Shown here in pieces: positions 26,601 through 39,305 of a stretch of DNA of 64,000 nucleotides. Origin of the DNA: Balanoglossus misakiensis. Its lineage: Eukaryota > Hemichordata. Made by a program: the position numbers and the translations under genes. Numbering within the stretch: position 1 is the stretch's first letter; the number at the start of each line of letters is the position of its first letter. The stretch lies in contig CM082585.2 in the NCBI GenBank assembly GCA_040954595.2, positions 7,316,001 through 7,380,000 of the forward strand, in the 5' to 3' direction. The notes below the pieces were generated by a model, which worked only from the letters and a program-made list of their open reading frames with translations, was not told the DNA's origin and searched no databases.

Positions 26601-26678
26601 CTCTGTATATGCCCAGGACTGTGGCACAATATCGCACTTGTAACTTTTTTACCACCACACCCCCTTTTGTTTCTGTTT

Positions 26679-26740
26679 AGGTCCAACTTTGCTATAGAAC
26701 CTACTGGATTTAGACCGAACTACTTCGGTGAAAGGGGGAT
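26679..26740 (+). mobile_element. Partial TTAA-type MITE (right part only)
   Basis: From GGTCCAAC through GGATTTAGACCGAACTACTT to CGGTGAAAGGGGG this aligns with the right two thirds of the complete copy at 44619-44712. The left terminal repeat and the TTAA at the right end are missing or mutated, so this is a decayed or truncated copy. Confidence 0.75.
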
Positions 26741-26953
26741 AATGAGAATAGAATGTGCGTATTGTGGTTGCATTTATGCACACAGTCTTGTAACATCATT
26801 GGCATCTTCCGCCCATAGAACACAGCAGTGATGTCTCCTCATCACATTATTCCATACTTGTTGGCTAGCTTTTCTAACTAAGTACTAACATCTTCGAGTT
26901 GACATAAGGTCAGCAGAAAGGCAGCTTTGACAATTTCTTGCTTGCAGGGGAGA

Positions 26954-26965
26954 TGTCAAAGGTCA
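26954..26965 (+). promoter_or_regulatory. HNF4/COUP-type DR1-like site
   Basis: TGTCAAAGGTCA is close to the HNF4-type DR1 consensus (GGGCAAAGGTCA). It is one of three DR1-like matches in the long intron. The chance rate for such a match over 50 kb is not negligible. Confidence 0.3.
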
Positions 26966-29510
26966 ACAATCCCCGAGTCCAAGCAGAGTCTGTCATGGGG
27001 GCCTCATAATTGAACAATCTCGCTCGTCACAGAGACGACTGGTTACATAAATGTCACCGTGATTTGCGATTTGGGTGTTTAAAAATCTCTAGACTAATCA
27101 ACAGTTAAGATCCTCCGAGGTTGATAATTTTATCAACAGATGCTTCCCAGGGCTGATAATTTTATTGTGTGATGTTGTTTCCAATCGTGGCCAGTTGTTG
27201 ATGCGTAGGGATAAATCATTTTCAATCAATATGTGGACTGATGCCAACAACTTGAATTCTCTGATCTTATTCTCTATAAAATCAAAAATATTACCTTATA
27301 ATGGAAACAGTAACTGCTTTTAAGACTGACCCACAGCAATAAAAAAGAAAATTTATATGCAAGATGCGTTGGTCTTCTACTGTTTCTGAAAGACTCATTA
27401 CTGTATGGACAGTAATTCACTATTTCTCCGGACGCATTTTTGAGTCTAGTGCACGGTATCCAAAATTTATGACTTTTTCAAAACATTTCTGACTGACGCT
27501 ATTTTCAAAGTGGTTTGCTCTGAATGGAAACCAAGAGAGGTTGCCTCTGACGACTACAGTACAAGTCATCCCATCTGGATTAATATTTCAAACCTGTTTG
27601 TTGCATATTGCACTATCTATTAATAACGGTGGCTCTCGCGAGGCCGTACAACAATGCAATGCACTTTCCTAGGGTCAACCAGAACACTGAACATTTTGCC
27701 ATCTCTTGTATCAAACAGGATATTAACTTCGAAATACCCAACAGAGTCTTTTCAGGAGAATTCTGGAGGGGAGACAAACAATCTGCTTTTAATTGTAAAT
27801 ATTTCCGCCAGTTCGTACTTTTCATGTCGAGCCATTACTGAAGTTTTCACTTTTCAAGTGCCAAAGAATGATCATACTCACATACAGATTGATTAGTCGG
27901 TGGTTCCTGTTGTTCGGGATGAGGGAATTCGCGGCGGTGTATTGTGTGTGTTTTGTCTGGTGGAGTTCGATGACTCAACTCAATCCCATGCACACTGCTT
28001 GAACTGCAGATCTACTCAGGTAGCACTGCAGTGCAACAAGAACAGAAACATACGCAGACTGTGCCTCCTAATTAGTTAAGCAAACGTAACCCTGTCAGGC
28101 TGTCCGCCCCGCACTGTTTAACCAAATGCTTCAACACTGTCGTTGATTTATGCCGAGGGACTTATGGACCCACATGCCATAGAAGAATGTCTGCAGCCCT
28201 GGTTCAGCTCCTCCCTCCCCAAGTTGCCATGCACGGTCAAATTGGTTTTAACATATACATGGTACATGGCATCCCTCTGTCAAAAAGGGCCCTGTGCACC
28301 CCCCCCCCCTTTAGAAATTCCCTCAGGTGATCAATTATTGATTTACCCACAAGAAACATACAGGACAAATTTCTCCAATTATCCAGATATTGCTGAGTTT
28401 CCTCCCCCACAGTAATTTACAACTGACGGAAAATTGGCCATAAAGTCATCTGTGCAGTCGGGTATATACTGAACGCACATGGGCGATACGTCTTGTAATG
28501 ATCCCTATTTAGATTAATTTCAGGAAAAGCTGGGGTTTAATCAAGCCTGCCTGTATTGCTGTATGTTGTTTTGGCATGGGAGGCTTGTAAATCTCCCTGA
28601 TTGTAGCATTACTGAGCTCTGCGTTCAACGGTTGAATCAGTAGCCGGGTGAGTTATAGTCACTGTGTGTGTGTGCGCTGACTATGTGGAATGGTACGTAT
28701 AATAGCAGGCCGGAATTACCTATTTAGACTCAAATCATATTCTCATTGGAGTATTTAACCCTGTTGTTCTTATTGTGCATTGCTACTTGAAGGCAAGAAA
28801 ACAGCCAGGCTGGATAAACACTGGTAAAAAAAAACCCAGAAAATCCAGAGCAGCAAACAAGTGTCTGGACAAACAAAACTTTTCCAATTACTCTTGTGCC
28901 ACTTGAAGCCAAGACTAAGGGTAAACATGAGGGTAGCTTTTTCCAAGAAACCATGTATCACATGGCAATTAATGATTGCACTCCCTGGGTCCTTTGAAGT
29001 GGGTTCATTCTGCAGTCAGGAGTAAGAGCATCTAAAAAGTACAAGTCACCTGGGCATTTATGTGCCGTTGGTGCAAACTCATTTGTTGGACACGATGTGC
29101 AAAATTAGCTGTCACTTTCCGTTTAAGGTGAAGTATACCTTAGAAAAGTGCTGCGGTCATGGTCAATTCATCACAATCAGCAATTTGATGAAACCTCCCA
29201 AAATCGGGACAACAAAACCCCGTGCAAATGATACATCGGCTATTAAATTGAATTCTGAATACCTGAAGACGACATTTGGGGTTGTGTGTACTAATTAAGC
29301 GTAGCCCTCCGGGGGACTTTTTGTGCTTGGTTGCATATGCGCTGAATTTCCATGAACTGAGTCATTTGACTGGAGAAGTTCGTTGCCTCTCAAATCCAGG
29401 TACAAGCTTGTTCGGTGATTAGAATCTTAGCAATCTGCGTTTATCACTGATTTTAAAGTGGATTTTTGAGTTGTTGTTAAACATCACCTGTGTGACTGTT
29501 TTTTCACTGT

Positions 29511-29524
29511 GTTGCCACGGTAAT
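29511..29524 (+). promoter_or_regulatory. Near-consensus X-box (RFX-type site)
   Basis: GTTGCCACGGTAAT matches the RFX X-box half-sites with a two-base spacer and one mismatch in the last base. TAATTAG follows at once, a homeodomain core. Confidence 0.3.
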
Positions 29525-30839
29525 TAGCTGGTTGGTTATATCAATCTACCAGCTGTAAAAAGGCAAATAAAACCACAAGGCAAAGAATTACAAGCATACA
29601 AACTGTAATAGGATTAGTGAACACTTTAATGCCAGTTCGTTTACAAGTGTTGTATCAATTGATTGACAATGGCAGACGAGCAGAGATATCCCCTTGGACT
29701 TGACTTTACTAGAATTAAGTTTGTTTTTTCATGAATGGGCATGCTGTATTTTCAGTGGGTCAATAAGGTCTATGCACAATGAATAAGCTTCATGTAAAGC
29801 CTGCAGTTGGAATTATGGATTATGTACGTTACAGACTTGAGGAGTGCCATTAACCAATGGTTCAGTTAGCAGAATAGGATATTCTCAAATAAAAATAACC
29901 AAAAAATTGAGTATTTGAAATTAGTGGCTTTTGGTCATTCAGTGTATCTGCCCACATGACAAGTATGTTTTAGGTATGTTTAAAAGGTATGTTACAACTG
30001 TGTAGCAAGTATGATGCAAGCCGTGAATTCTCCCCTTCAGTGCGTTGTAACGATGTTACATGGACCATTGCACGTGCCAAGCAAGACTGCCTGCAATGAA
30101 AATGCTTGTCGCTAGAACCCAGACTGACAACCATTCACAGTGTGGCACAGATCGTATTTGTAGCAAAGATACATTCCGTCAAACACACAGTCATTTCAAA
30201 TGTCAAACAACCAGATCAACGAGATAGGAACCGAAAATAATCTCCATTTCCGATACTGTGGTGATATTTTCGTTGCTAAAAGTTTCTCAAAGCGATATCG
30301 TACGGTTTACTCGTCTTGGTTCCAAAATAATGGAAAGTTAATCTGATGCTGTGTAATTGTTTTGCACCAATAGCTTTGAGGGCATTTAGGTTTTTATGAG
30401 GGGGTGGGGGGTGGTTATAAAATACTAGAAATGGTGCATGGCTGTTAATTATTACAGCGAGGTAACATGCGCACTGATTTGGAAAACAATCATGCTGATG
30501 AATTAAGACTAATTTCCTAAGTTCATTATGGGATCATTTGTGTTTTAGACCTGGCTGTCAGAATAACACAACAGTTGATGATTTGAGGTATTGTATGTTG
30601 GTTTCCTAAGAAACTATTATATGTGGAGACAAATGTTTTCAAGAGAATACACCTGATTATTTCTAAAAAAAATGAAAGAAAAGGATTGATTGGCTACCTT
30701 ATAGGTGTTCAAGATCAAGTATCCAATCAGGTGGCTCTAATTCTGCATATGAAACCAGCAGAAGTGAAATAATTATAAAAGGACAGAGATAGAGCAATAG
30801 TTTGATTGGGTTTCAAAATGTTTCAATATTCTATGTTTA

Positions 30840-30868
30840 AGTTCAAACTGTCAGTTTCAAACTGTCAG
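30840..30868 (+). repeat. 14-base tandem duplication
   Basis: TTCAAACTGTCAGT is present twice in direct succession, with one base changed at the end of the second unit. Confidence 0.8.
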
Positions 30869-33800
30869 TCTAAAATGAAAGGTTAGAACTCCCTTGCATT
30901 TGATGTGTAGCAAACAACTACACGTGACTCATGATGACTGATGAAGCTTTTTGTAAACACAACTGCGAAGCAGATGAATATGTGACATCTTGCGTAGTGT
31001 TTATCTCGCTGAGTGAAATCTATCACACGTTGCCTTTTATAAGATCATTCCTTGTTTGTATGGCTCTGTCAAGCCTTTTGTTGCAGTGTGGGTCCCCTCG
31101 CATACACCACCTGTTTCCAACACTGTGTCCGATACAAATAAAGCCGTGCGCGATCGGTGTCAGTGATGCGAACAAACAGCTGAGGCACTGTGCTTGACTC
31201 TGTCATCGATACAGGTAACTTGTCATTGCTACCAGCTATTATCAAGAGCCACGGCGCTCCCGATAATCAATAACTTCATGTATACACACTCGCTCTTCCC
31301 CGACACAATCATTTCAGCGCCGTGTGATTTTATTGAAACGGAGAATTAACTCCCCAGAAAAAGTGCTACAGCTTGGTGCCACTCTTTGCTGACACCTTTA
31401 ATATAGTCTGTCTTGACACGCCAGATGGGACCGGTTCTCACAGTTTGAATATTACCACCACTTCATATTTGCGGAGAATTCATCATTACTCAACGAAGAA
31501 ATGATATTACCTTTTTAAAAAAATTGCCCCTGCCCGATATTGCATTTTAGGGAAATAATCAGAACTAAACTCTCTGAATAGATCTGTATTACCTATGATA
31601 ATCAAATTTAAGTGAGAGCTTTTGTAGTGTTGATACAAAATAATGTGATTCAGTGCAGTTTATAAGGAAATTCTTTACAGGGCTAGCACAAAACCCATAT
31701 CAGTAATCGCAAAATACCAGTAAATGTGAATTATTATTTCTATAGTGGCAGTAGTACCAGCAGTAGCCGTTTAGACATCTTTCTTTCTACGTATATACAG
31801 CTATAAACACCCACACACATCACCCAATATAACTTGTATTTTCAATCAATGATATTCTGCCGAACACTTAGGGTGGGTGAGGAAAATGTTTCATGTCTTG
31901 TGGTGTTTGCTTTTATGGAGGTTGCTTTATAAAGGGAACTGGAAACAGTGTTCAGTTTAGAACGGGATTTTCACTGTACCATCTAATAACTGATATGGGC
32001 AGGATACGCAGTGTTATTGGCAATCAAGTTACGATGATTAAACGGCAACAATCTAAAACGCCCTCTTTGTCGTTCAATTTGACCAACTAATATAAATGGT
32101 GACATTGGCCTGGCAGCCATCGTAGATCAATTCTAATACCATTTGCATCCTGTGTTGTTCAGTCTGATCTATTACAGTAATCAGTTACCAGGTTTTGTGA
32201 CGTGATGGAGTCGATATCCCATGCATGGTGACACTTCAATATTAAATTGCAGTTTCACGTTCAAATAAAAGAAACGCTTTCAAATAATGGATGTGTGTCT
32301 TTGAGACAAACGCATGCAGGTAAAGCCTTGATGAAAATATGATAACATGCCAAAGTGCATTGATGGAGGTATTAGTTATGTTTATCCAAACTTAGGATCT
32401 AGAAGCTAGTTTCAGGTTAGTAATGGGCTTTGTAGAGTGATTAATGCTGAAGAAAGACCAATAAGATCAAAATTCATTGGGGCCATTCCTGCCCCTTTGA
32501 AATGATTAGGGAAATCACGTACAAAATTAACAGAACATTTGTGCTTCATATCAGATCATGAAGACAATTTATCACAGATGTGCATTTTCAATTATAAAGT
32601 CAAACTTTCAAACTAGCTTCTTGGCACACTACACAATAAATTACTGCATTGTGCCCGCTCCATTCAAGAACAAGCCCCGTGTCCCACAATATAGATTCTG
32701 CAGATGTAGTAAATGGAAGATGGCAATCAATAGCTACGTGCGAGCTGTTCGCTGTAATATGGACCGTCGGTGATACCACGTTCAAATGAAGTTTCAATTG
32801 CTTACCTATCTTAATGGAGTTTATGTGCGCTGAATAGCATAATCCTGAGCAGAACTAAAAGCAGATGTTGTCCTCTGAACAGAGGTCAGCTTTTACAGTG
32901 TTTCCACAGCGAGTCGAACACTACGATCAGATGGAACATACAGTACCTTCTGGACAGGATGAGATATACGGCCGCAAATAATTTGTTGCACTTTTTGATT
33001 TCCTGTGTGCTTTCTCTGAGGCAGCCCGTCAAACTGTTATTACTGTAAAAGGCCATCCACTTAACATTAATATTCATCACATATGTTAATCAAAGCGATA
33101 TGGCCACATAAAATATTAATGACCCTGCTGAATTTTTCCCATCCAATTTCAGCCATCAACTTAAGGAGGTTTTCTCCCATGTCAGCCAGCATATGCTTGT
33201 TGCTTAGGTAGTAAATTAGACTGAGTCAACAAATGTTCCCTGTGTCATCAGAGAAACTGGTTTTCGCTTTTATAGTTTTTACATTCAGCCAGTTGCAGCC
33301 GAAGTTCAGTCTGTTATTTCTAATTAAATGAATCGCACGATCGAAGGTAGCAATTGCTACTTATTTAACCATTTTGCGTAATTGTGTTTGATTTGACAGA
33401 GAGAAACACATACTGTAGGTCATAACACAACCAGTAATTACTTAATAAAACTGAAGGCAAGCCTAAATTTGGAACAAACATTTCTCTGAAGATGGCCATC
33501 ATTACATTTGTCTCCATGAATACTAGAGTATCATAGATGTTTAACCGTCGATAGTTGCGAGGGCCTGTAATTTGATACCTTCCAAACAGGGATTTCAATA
33601 TTTGCACTTTTAAATATTATTAAACTTTGATGTATATGGTCGCATAATATCATAGAATTTCAAAAAAACTGTGGAAGAATGTAAAGCAGAAAGATATTTA
33701 GCCAGTGAAATATAATCTGAATTTTAAAAATTTGATCTGTAAAATGCTATCAGAATTGCATTTCCCGTCAAATAGGTATTTGTCAGATCTTGTTTCGCGG

Positions 33801-35603
33801 CTATAAGATTTCACTCTTTAAGTTGATTTTGATAGTATTCTAATCTTTATTGATGAAATATTAGATGTGGATAAGCTCTGCATTTGCAAATGATACATGT
33901 AGATTCTAATTTCCTTTCTTTGGTAGCAGTTGGATGTTGAACGAGGTTTGTTAAAAAGGGGTTAGCAATGCGTGCGAGTATTGAAGTTTCAAGGATGAGT
34001 TCATCTGTATTTCACTCTGTTTTTGCAAGTTATTTCATTGATTTATTTTTTCATGTTAAGGATGGAAGTGCGGTGATTTCCTGAGGTTATTGAATTGATT
34101 ATGAGTTGCTCCGGAATTTTCCCATGTGTGACATCAAATCAACTCTTCCAGAATGCTCAATTCCCACGAGACTGCCTCTAAACATGTTGCGTTGTTGTTA
34201 AGCCGCTTCGGGTAAAAAAGCATATTAGTTCAGGGATAATTTTTAAAAAGCATATCTGTAAATACACCCCATGGGTTCTTCTTTGTTGCGCGTTCATTCA
34301 ATGCAGAGAGGAAGGGTTATAAGCTGTGCTTTAATCAACCGTATACAGATAGACCATGTGGGATGATGAATTTAAAAGTTCATTGGGTCTTCTGAAAAGT
34401 CTTTTGAGATTTTACTATGTAGCAATGTGATCAGATCTCCCCAGATTATTTCATTTTGAATTTCTAAACACACTGACTGATCGATGGATAATTTTTTTAT
34501 CGCGAACTCTGACAAAATGATGAATGAATGTGTTCGTTTTCTTTTATGGAGTGGGAGTTTTGGGGGGACCCGATCACCTTTCGCGGAAACACTCCTCAAG
34601 TCATGTCAGTAACAATTATGTTGTGGAGGGGAGGGACACACATGGCCGGGACACTTGTCATGTGCATCCTCCAGAGCCCAAGAGATGATGAATGGAGCTA
34701 TTAAGCCTGGACATTAACAAAACCCCCGAGTGCTCTATGTACATGACAGCTCCGTGCTTGGTAACATTTTTCGCATTTATGGGGCCAATGGCCACCCAGG
34801 GAATGGGGGTTGACCACGCGAGATACATGCTAATAGATAAATGATCAATATGCCTCATTTAGGCGATATCTCATTAATGTGGGATGTTCAGTATTATTAA
34901 GATCACCTCGAGATAACTGGATATAAGAACAAAGTAAACTTGGGAACAATAAATCAACCAATCTTTGTAAAAACTGATCTTTGTAGTCTAATCCCATGGG
35001 GATGGTGATCCCAGACCATCCACACCATACATTTTAAAAGCCTTTGTTAAAACTATTATAGGTTCTTTTTCATGTGATATTATCGATCTTGATTCTCTGA
35101 ATTCTGCAGGGGTTTATAATTTTGTCACACACAGCCCACAATAAGTAACATTCACATAAACTAATCAAATTTTGACAGGAAAATCTTGGGAACAATGCAA
35201 AAAGTTGCAGCACGTGGGCTTTGAGGGTTTCGACATTTGAACGTATTATGAATAGAACAAAGAAACATATGGCGAAGTTTGTCAACAAGAAAACTGTGTG
35301 AAAAATTTGTGAATTCACAGATACTGGACGTGTAGCCCTTTCCTTGACCTTAAACTCTTCTTTCAAAAGAAGTGGTCCCTGGGGTAATTTCTGTCGTCAG
35401 ATATAGATTGGATGATTTGTCAGTTCGGCTTGCCTTGGACTTTAATGAACTTCAAGATAACCTCAAATCACAGAAAATGTGCAGTGCATGTCAAATTTGA
35501 TGTCATCTATAAGGTAACAGTGGTTCTCACAATGTGCTAATGGGGGAAGTGCCCCCAAGTTGTCAATATGATCTTTTCTGAATATGTGAATTTTTTCTCC
35601 ATC

Positions 35604-35787
35604 CATACATACATACATACATACATACATACATACATACATACATACATACATACATACATACATACATACATACATACATACATACATACATACACAC
35701 ATACACACATACATACATGTACATACATACATACATACATACATACATACATACATACATACATACATACATACATACATACATACC
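35604..35787 (+). repeat. (CATA)n tetranucleotide microsatellite, about 46 units
   Basis: Nearly uninterrupted CATA repeat over about 184 bases, broken only around 35697-35720 by CACA and TGTA variants. It produces long open frames of alternating Tyr-Val-Cys-Met on one strand and Tyr-Ile-His-Thr on the other; these are artefacts of the repeat and not proteins. Confidence 0.98.
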
Positions 35788-36188
35788 AATTAACAATTAG
35801 AAATAGATGAACTTTGAAGAGTATAATTCAATATCAAGTTTCACATTTTGATAGAATGCATGTGGTCAAAAGTTGTCATTTTACATTTGGGGTTTTATGT
35901 TTGCTATATGACTCCGTAGTAAGGTTAGGTCACTTTACGTAAAGGTTTTTCACTTAAATGGGGAAATGCGTCAGCTGAAAGCAAAGAGTAGGGAATGTGG
36001 CGTGACATAGAAACCTTTTACATATGGGTCTGCTGGGAGCTACATTTATGTGATCCATAAATTCACTCTGTTTGCGTGCAGTTGTCTGAAAAAATCTTTA
36101 TCAGCGCGGTGATATCAGAGGGGTTACTATATGCGAGTACAGTGTATAATATCGACTTTGGAGTTGATTTTGATATGTGGATCAAATG

Positions 36189-36201
36189 GGGTCAGGGGTC
36201 A
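36189..36201 (+). promoter_or_regulatory. DR1 nuclear-receptor site
   Basis: GGGTCA-G-GGGTCA, two identical half-sites one base apart. It shares the seven-base word GGGGTCA with the site at 7147-7159. Binding is inferred from the motif class only. Confidence 0.35.
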
Positions 36202-37611
36202 AGTTGATTCCCAGCGTTGGTTTAATGCCGCGGCTTTGTTCCCATGGTGATGGTTAATGTCCTTTGCCAAATTACATCAAATTGTTGAAAGTGGATTTTG
36301 ACACAATAAACCTCTTCAATTGAGTCGAAAGAAGGATGTCAAAGGAAATGACGATTGACACAAGGCCTCGGAGATGAGCACTTGAACTTGGACATCAAAC
36401 TAGGGAAAGTGCCTATCAAGATAACGCAAGATTTACTACCCACAATGCAACTGTGCTACTCTGCCCTGAAATTAAGTTATGCAGTTGATGAAATCGTGAG
36501 AAATCAAAAGAAGTGGTCATACCGCAGAAAAATAGCCAAAAAAAAGAGATGAATCTGAGATCCGAGTCAGATTTCAAGCTGAACTGGTAAAATTAAACTG
36601 GTAACCAATTAATTGGTCAGATTTCAACTGGCTAGGACCCAATGAAATTTCGCAACTTCCATCATCAGAAGCCAATGAAGCAACACTTATATAACAGAAC
36701 TCCAGAAGCCAAATCTGATTTCACCACTTGAAACAAAAGCAGGGAAACCTGATCAAATAATGGGGAGTGAGTTCAGCCATGAATGCCAATAAAAAACCGA
36801 GTGACTTCACAAGAGGCATCAGCTTACAGATGGGTTAGACATTGTCCTCTGTTGGCTGGCTTCTTCTAATACCTTTTGTAAGGCAATTCAAAAAAAGGTT
36901 TCAAGTTTTATGACTTGTAAATATGTGCGTAATTTACGAGGTGATGTGATTTCAGCAATAACTGTAAGGTGAAGCCAAGCATTGACACGTACATTCAGAA
37001 GACGACTCATCAGAGCCGTCAATTCGAATAAAGCATGCTATGTAAGAATTTGATGCTGTCGGCAGTTTCCCAATTAATGAATGTATAAGTAGTAAAGAGT
37101 CTCAGAGTGTCTCTTGCATACACACACAGAGTCCTGTCATCTCTGTCCATCCTCTTCCCTCCCTCTCCCCTCCCCGTGGGGAACAAGCACAATGGAATCT
37201 TGCAAACAATGATAGCACCCTTGATTTCATATCCACAATCAAAACAGTATATCCAGCTTTGTTGTGTGCATAAAGCCTGAAAGCCCTGTTTGTTATGGGC
37301 AAAACATACAGCTATAAACTATCTTTCTCTGGTGGCTACTAATTTCCTTCTGCTGTCTTCCAGCCATCTTCCACACCACTGGTTCAGTTCCACGAAAAGG
37401 GGATAAAATCAAGCTCGTATTAATTACACACCCAGAACGTTAACTTTACAGTATAGCAAGGCTACAAAGCTGGAATTTTATTACGAGGTGTATCGCAACG
37501 CCGCAGAACCGTGACGACGAGATTGCATTTCTGTAATATGATTATTTTTGAAGCTTGACTGTCAGCAGACAGATGGAATTCAACAGTGTTAGGTCTTAGT
37601 GTCACGTATCA

Positions 37612-37683
37612 GTTGAGAAGTTTGTCAAGATAATTGAAAATTCTTTGTTGAGAAGTTTGTCAAGGTAAATTGAAATGTCCTTT
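37612..37683 (+). repeat. 36-base tandem duplication
   Basis: GTTGAGAAGTTTGTCAAG starts both units (37612 and 37647). Each continues with an AATTGAAA core and ends in CTTT. The second unit has a two-base length difference and a few substitutions. Confidence 0.85.
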
Positions 37684-39210
37684 TTCTCTCTCAACATTCT
37701 CTGTCTTGTCACGAAAAGGAAGCGATTTTATGGAAGTTGGCATCAATTAAACTAAACTGTGAATTAAAATGCTCGACAGTGAACATGTTGTCCATTACAC
37801 TCTCTTAGGAAGCGTTTGCTGGTAATGAGGGAACTACAGGCAATGTACAGTTAAAGTGTTTTCACACGCAAATTGGCATGTAGAAATTTATCCTCAAATT
37901 ATAGTAAAGTGACAAACATGAGCCACCTCACTTGTTACTAGTCCTGGTTCGTTTTTAGTTGCTCCGAGGTCACCTAACAGCCTTTTCTGGTAATTTGTGT
38001 AGGGAGGCATAGTATTTTCTCGGTCGTTAAAAAAAGTGGAGCAAAGGAATTTTTGTGGCTTGATTAATGATATTTTGGTGTGTGTTCACCTTAGACATTT
38101 TTTTCAGATGGGAACAGTATCATGTGATACAATTCTTAGGGAACAAAACACTAACTTAGTAGTCTTTGAATTTTTTTTAAATTTTATGAACAGTTGCGGT
38201 GCTGTGTACATAATTAGTAACACATGCATTTGCCTTTTCATGAAAAGTAAGAAATACTTTTAAGAAATAAGAATGCCTTTGATTGAAAAACATGAGAATA
38301 CCCTTGTAGTCGTCAGTTTTAATATCGTCCTTTGAAGATAGCCGAGTATTTGCAATATTGGGGAATATTTTAATTCCCAACCGTTTGTTGTAAGCACTGA
38401 AAAAAAAGTACCAGTGACTCAGAACATTGTGTCGTAGTACTTGCAGTAGCTTTGGAAAACGTCCAATGTGATGATGTTTGATGGCTCTTGCATAGTATCT
38501 GAAGATGGACACCAGTTCATAACGTGGTTGTCAAAACTGGTTTCCAGAGTGGTTGCTATTGTGACGTCCTTCTGTCTGTTGACAGGTTTCGCGACACTTA
38601 TTCTACTCGATATATAGATAAGATTTTTTTTCCTCAAGCAGAATGTGTAATACCAAGCTGAACCTGTCAAGCGTCACACACGCTGACAGGGGGTTATAGG
38701 AAATTTAATTATGGACTCTTTTTTCCCACTTCTGATATCTGGGCCATCTAGGCCATCAATCGGATTGGTAATTGGATGTTCAACACTCTGAAACCTGAAA
38801 TTTTAGATGTTCTTGATTTGGCGTGTAGGACTTGTTGTAAAGGGTTGTACAAATTGTAGCAACAATGCCCATTCAGGGGTAATTACTGGATGTGCGACGA
38901 TTAAATTACTCCCATCTCCTCCAGTTACTTGAATGGCCTGGATCGGTTCCTGACGTACATCCAAATTCAAGGGTATACGTATAGCTGTACTATTCTCTGG
39001 GCAATGTGATTAAACACGACTCTAACCTTGGGCACATTTCGATTCCAGGCCATGACGGAGACACTGAATATATACGTGGTTGACAAAATGTCGAATTGAG
39101 AAGTTGAACATTGGTCATTTCAACAGACTATAAATAGAGGTTAGAACCAGAAACTTGCAGATGATGCATAGAACAAAAATATGCGAGAGAAAAAAAGGCA
39201 CAGGGTATTG

Positions 39211-39305
39211 CCCCTTTAACCCTTTCTCCACTATAGTTTGGTCCAAATCCATTGTTTCCTATGGGGAAAGTTGGATCTCTATACAGGGAACTGCGGTTAA
39301 AGGGG
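39211..39305 (+). mobile_element. TTAA-type MITE, 95 bases (copy 2)
   Basis: The ends form a perfect inverted repeat CCCCTTTAAC / GTTAAAGGGG containing TTAA at 39216-39219 and 39297-39300. Inside, ACTATAGTTTGGTCCAAATC and the CATTGTTTCCTATGG core align with the copy at 63241. The right terminal repeat has lost most of the GTGAAAGGG motif seen in the other full-length copies. TTAA flanks and CCC-starting termini suggest non-autonomous piggyBac-type elements. Confidence 0.8.

Larger units (their letters stand above)
18838..35603. other. Gene-free stretch
   Basis: No exon or RNA gene is recognised. The open frame at 21613-22068 (plus, 151 codons) is basic and cysteine-rich but has no recognisable domain and no splice context, and is judged spurious. 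The stretch holds a 41-base tandem duplication (19646), a partial TTAA-type MITE (26679), two regulatory-motif matches (26954 and 29511), and some locally GC-richer patches (21050-21260, 24170-24620, 31200-31460) that could be conserved non-coding elements. That last point is a guess. Confidence 0.6.

Noticed and set aside
35463-35810. Several open frames of Tyr-Val-Cys-Met or Tyr-Ile-His-Thr repeats
   Set aside because: Pure translation of the CATA microsatellite; open in several frames on both strands.
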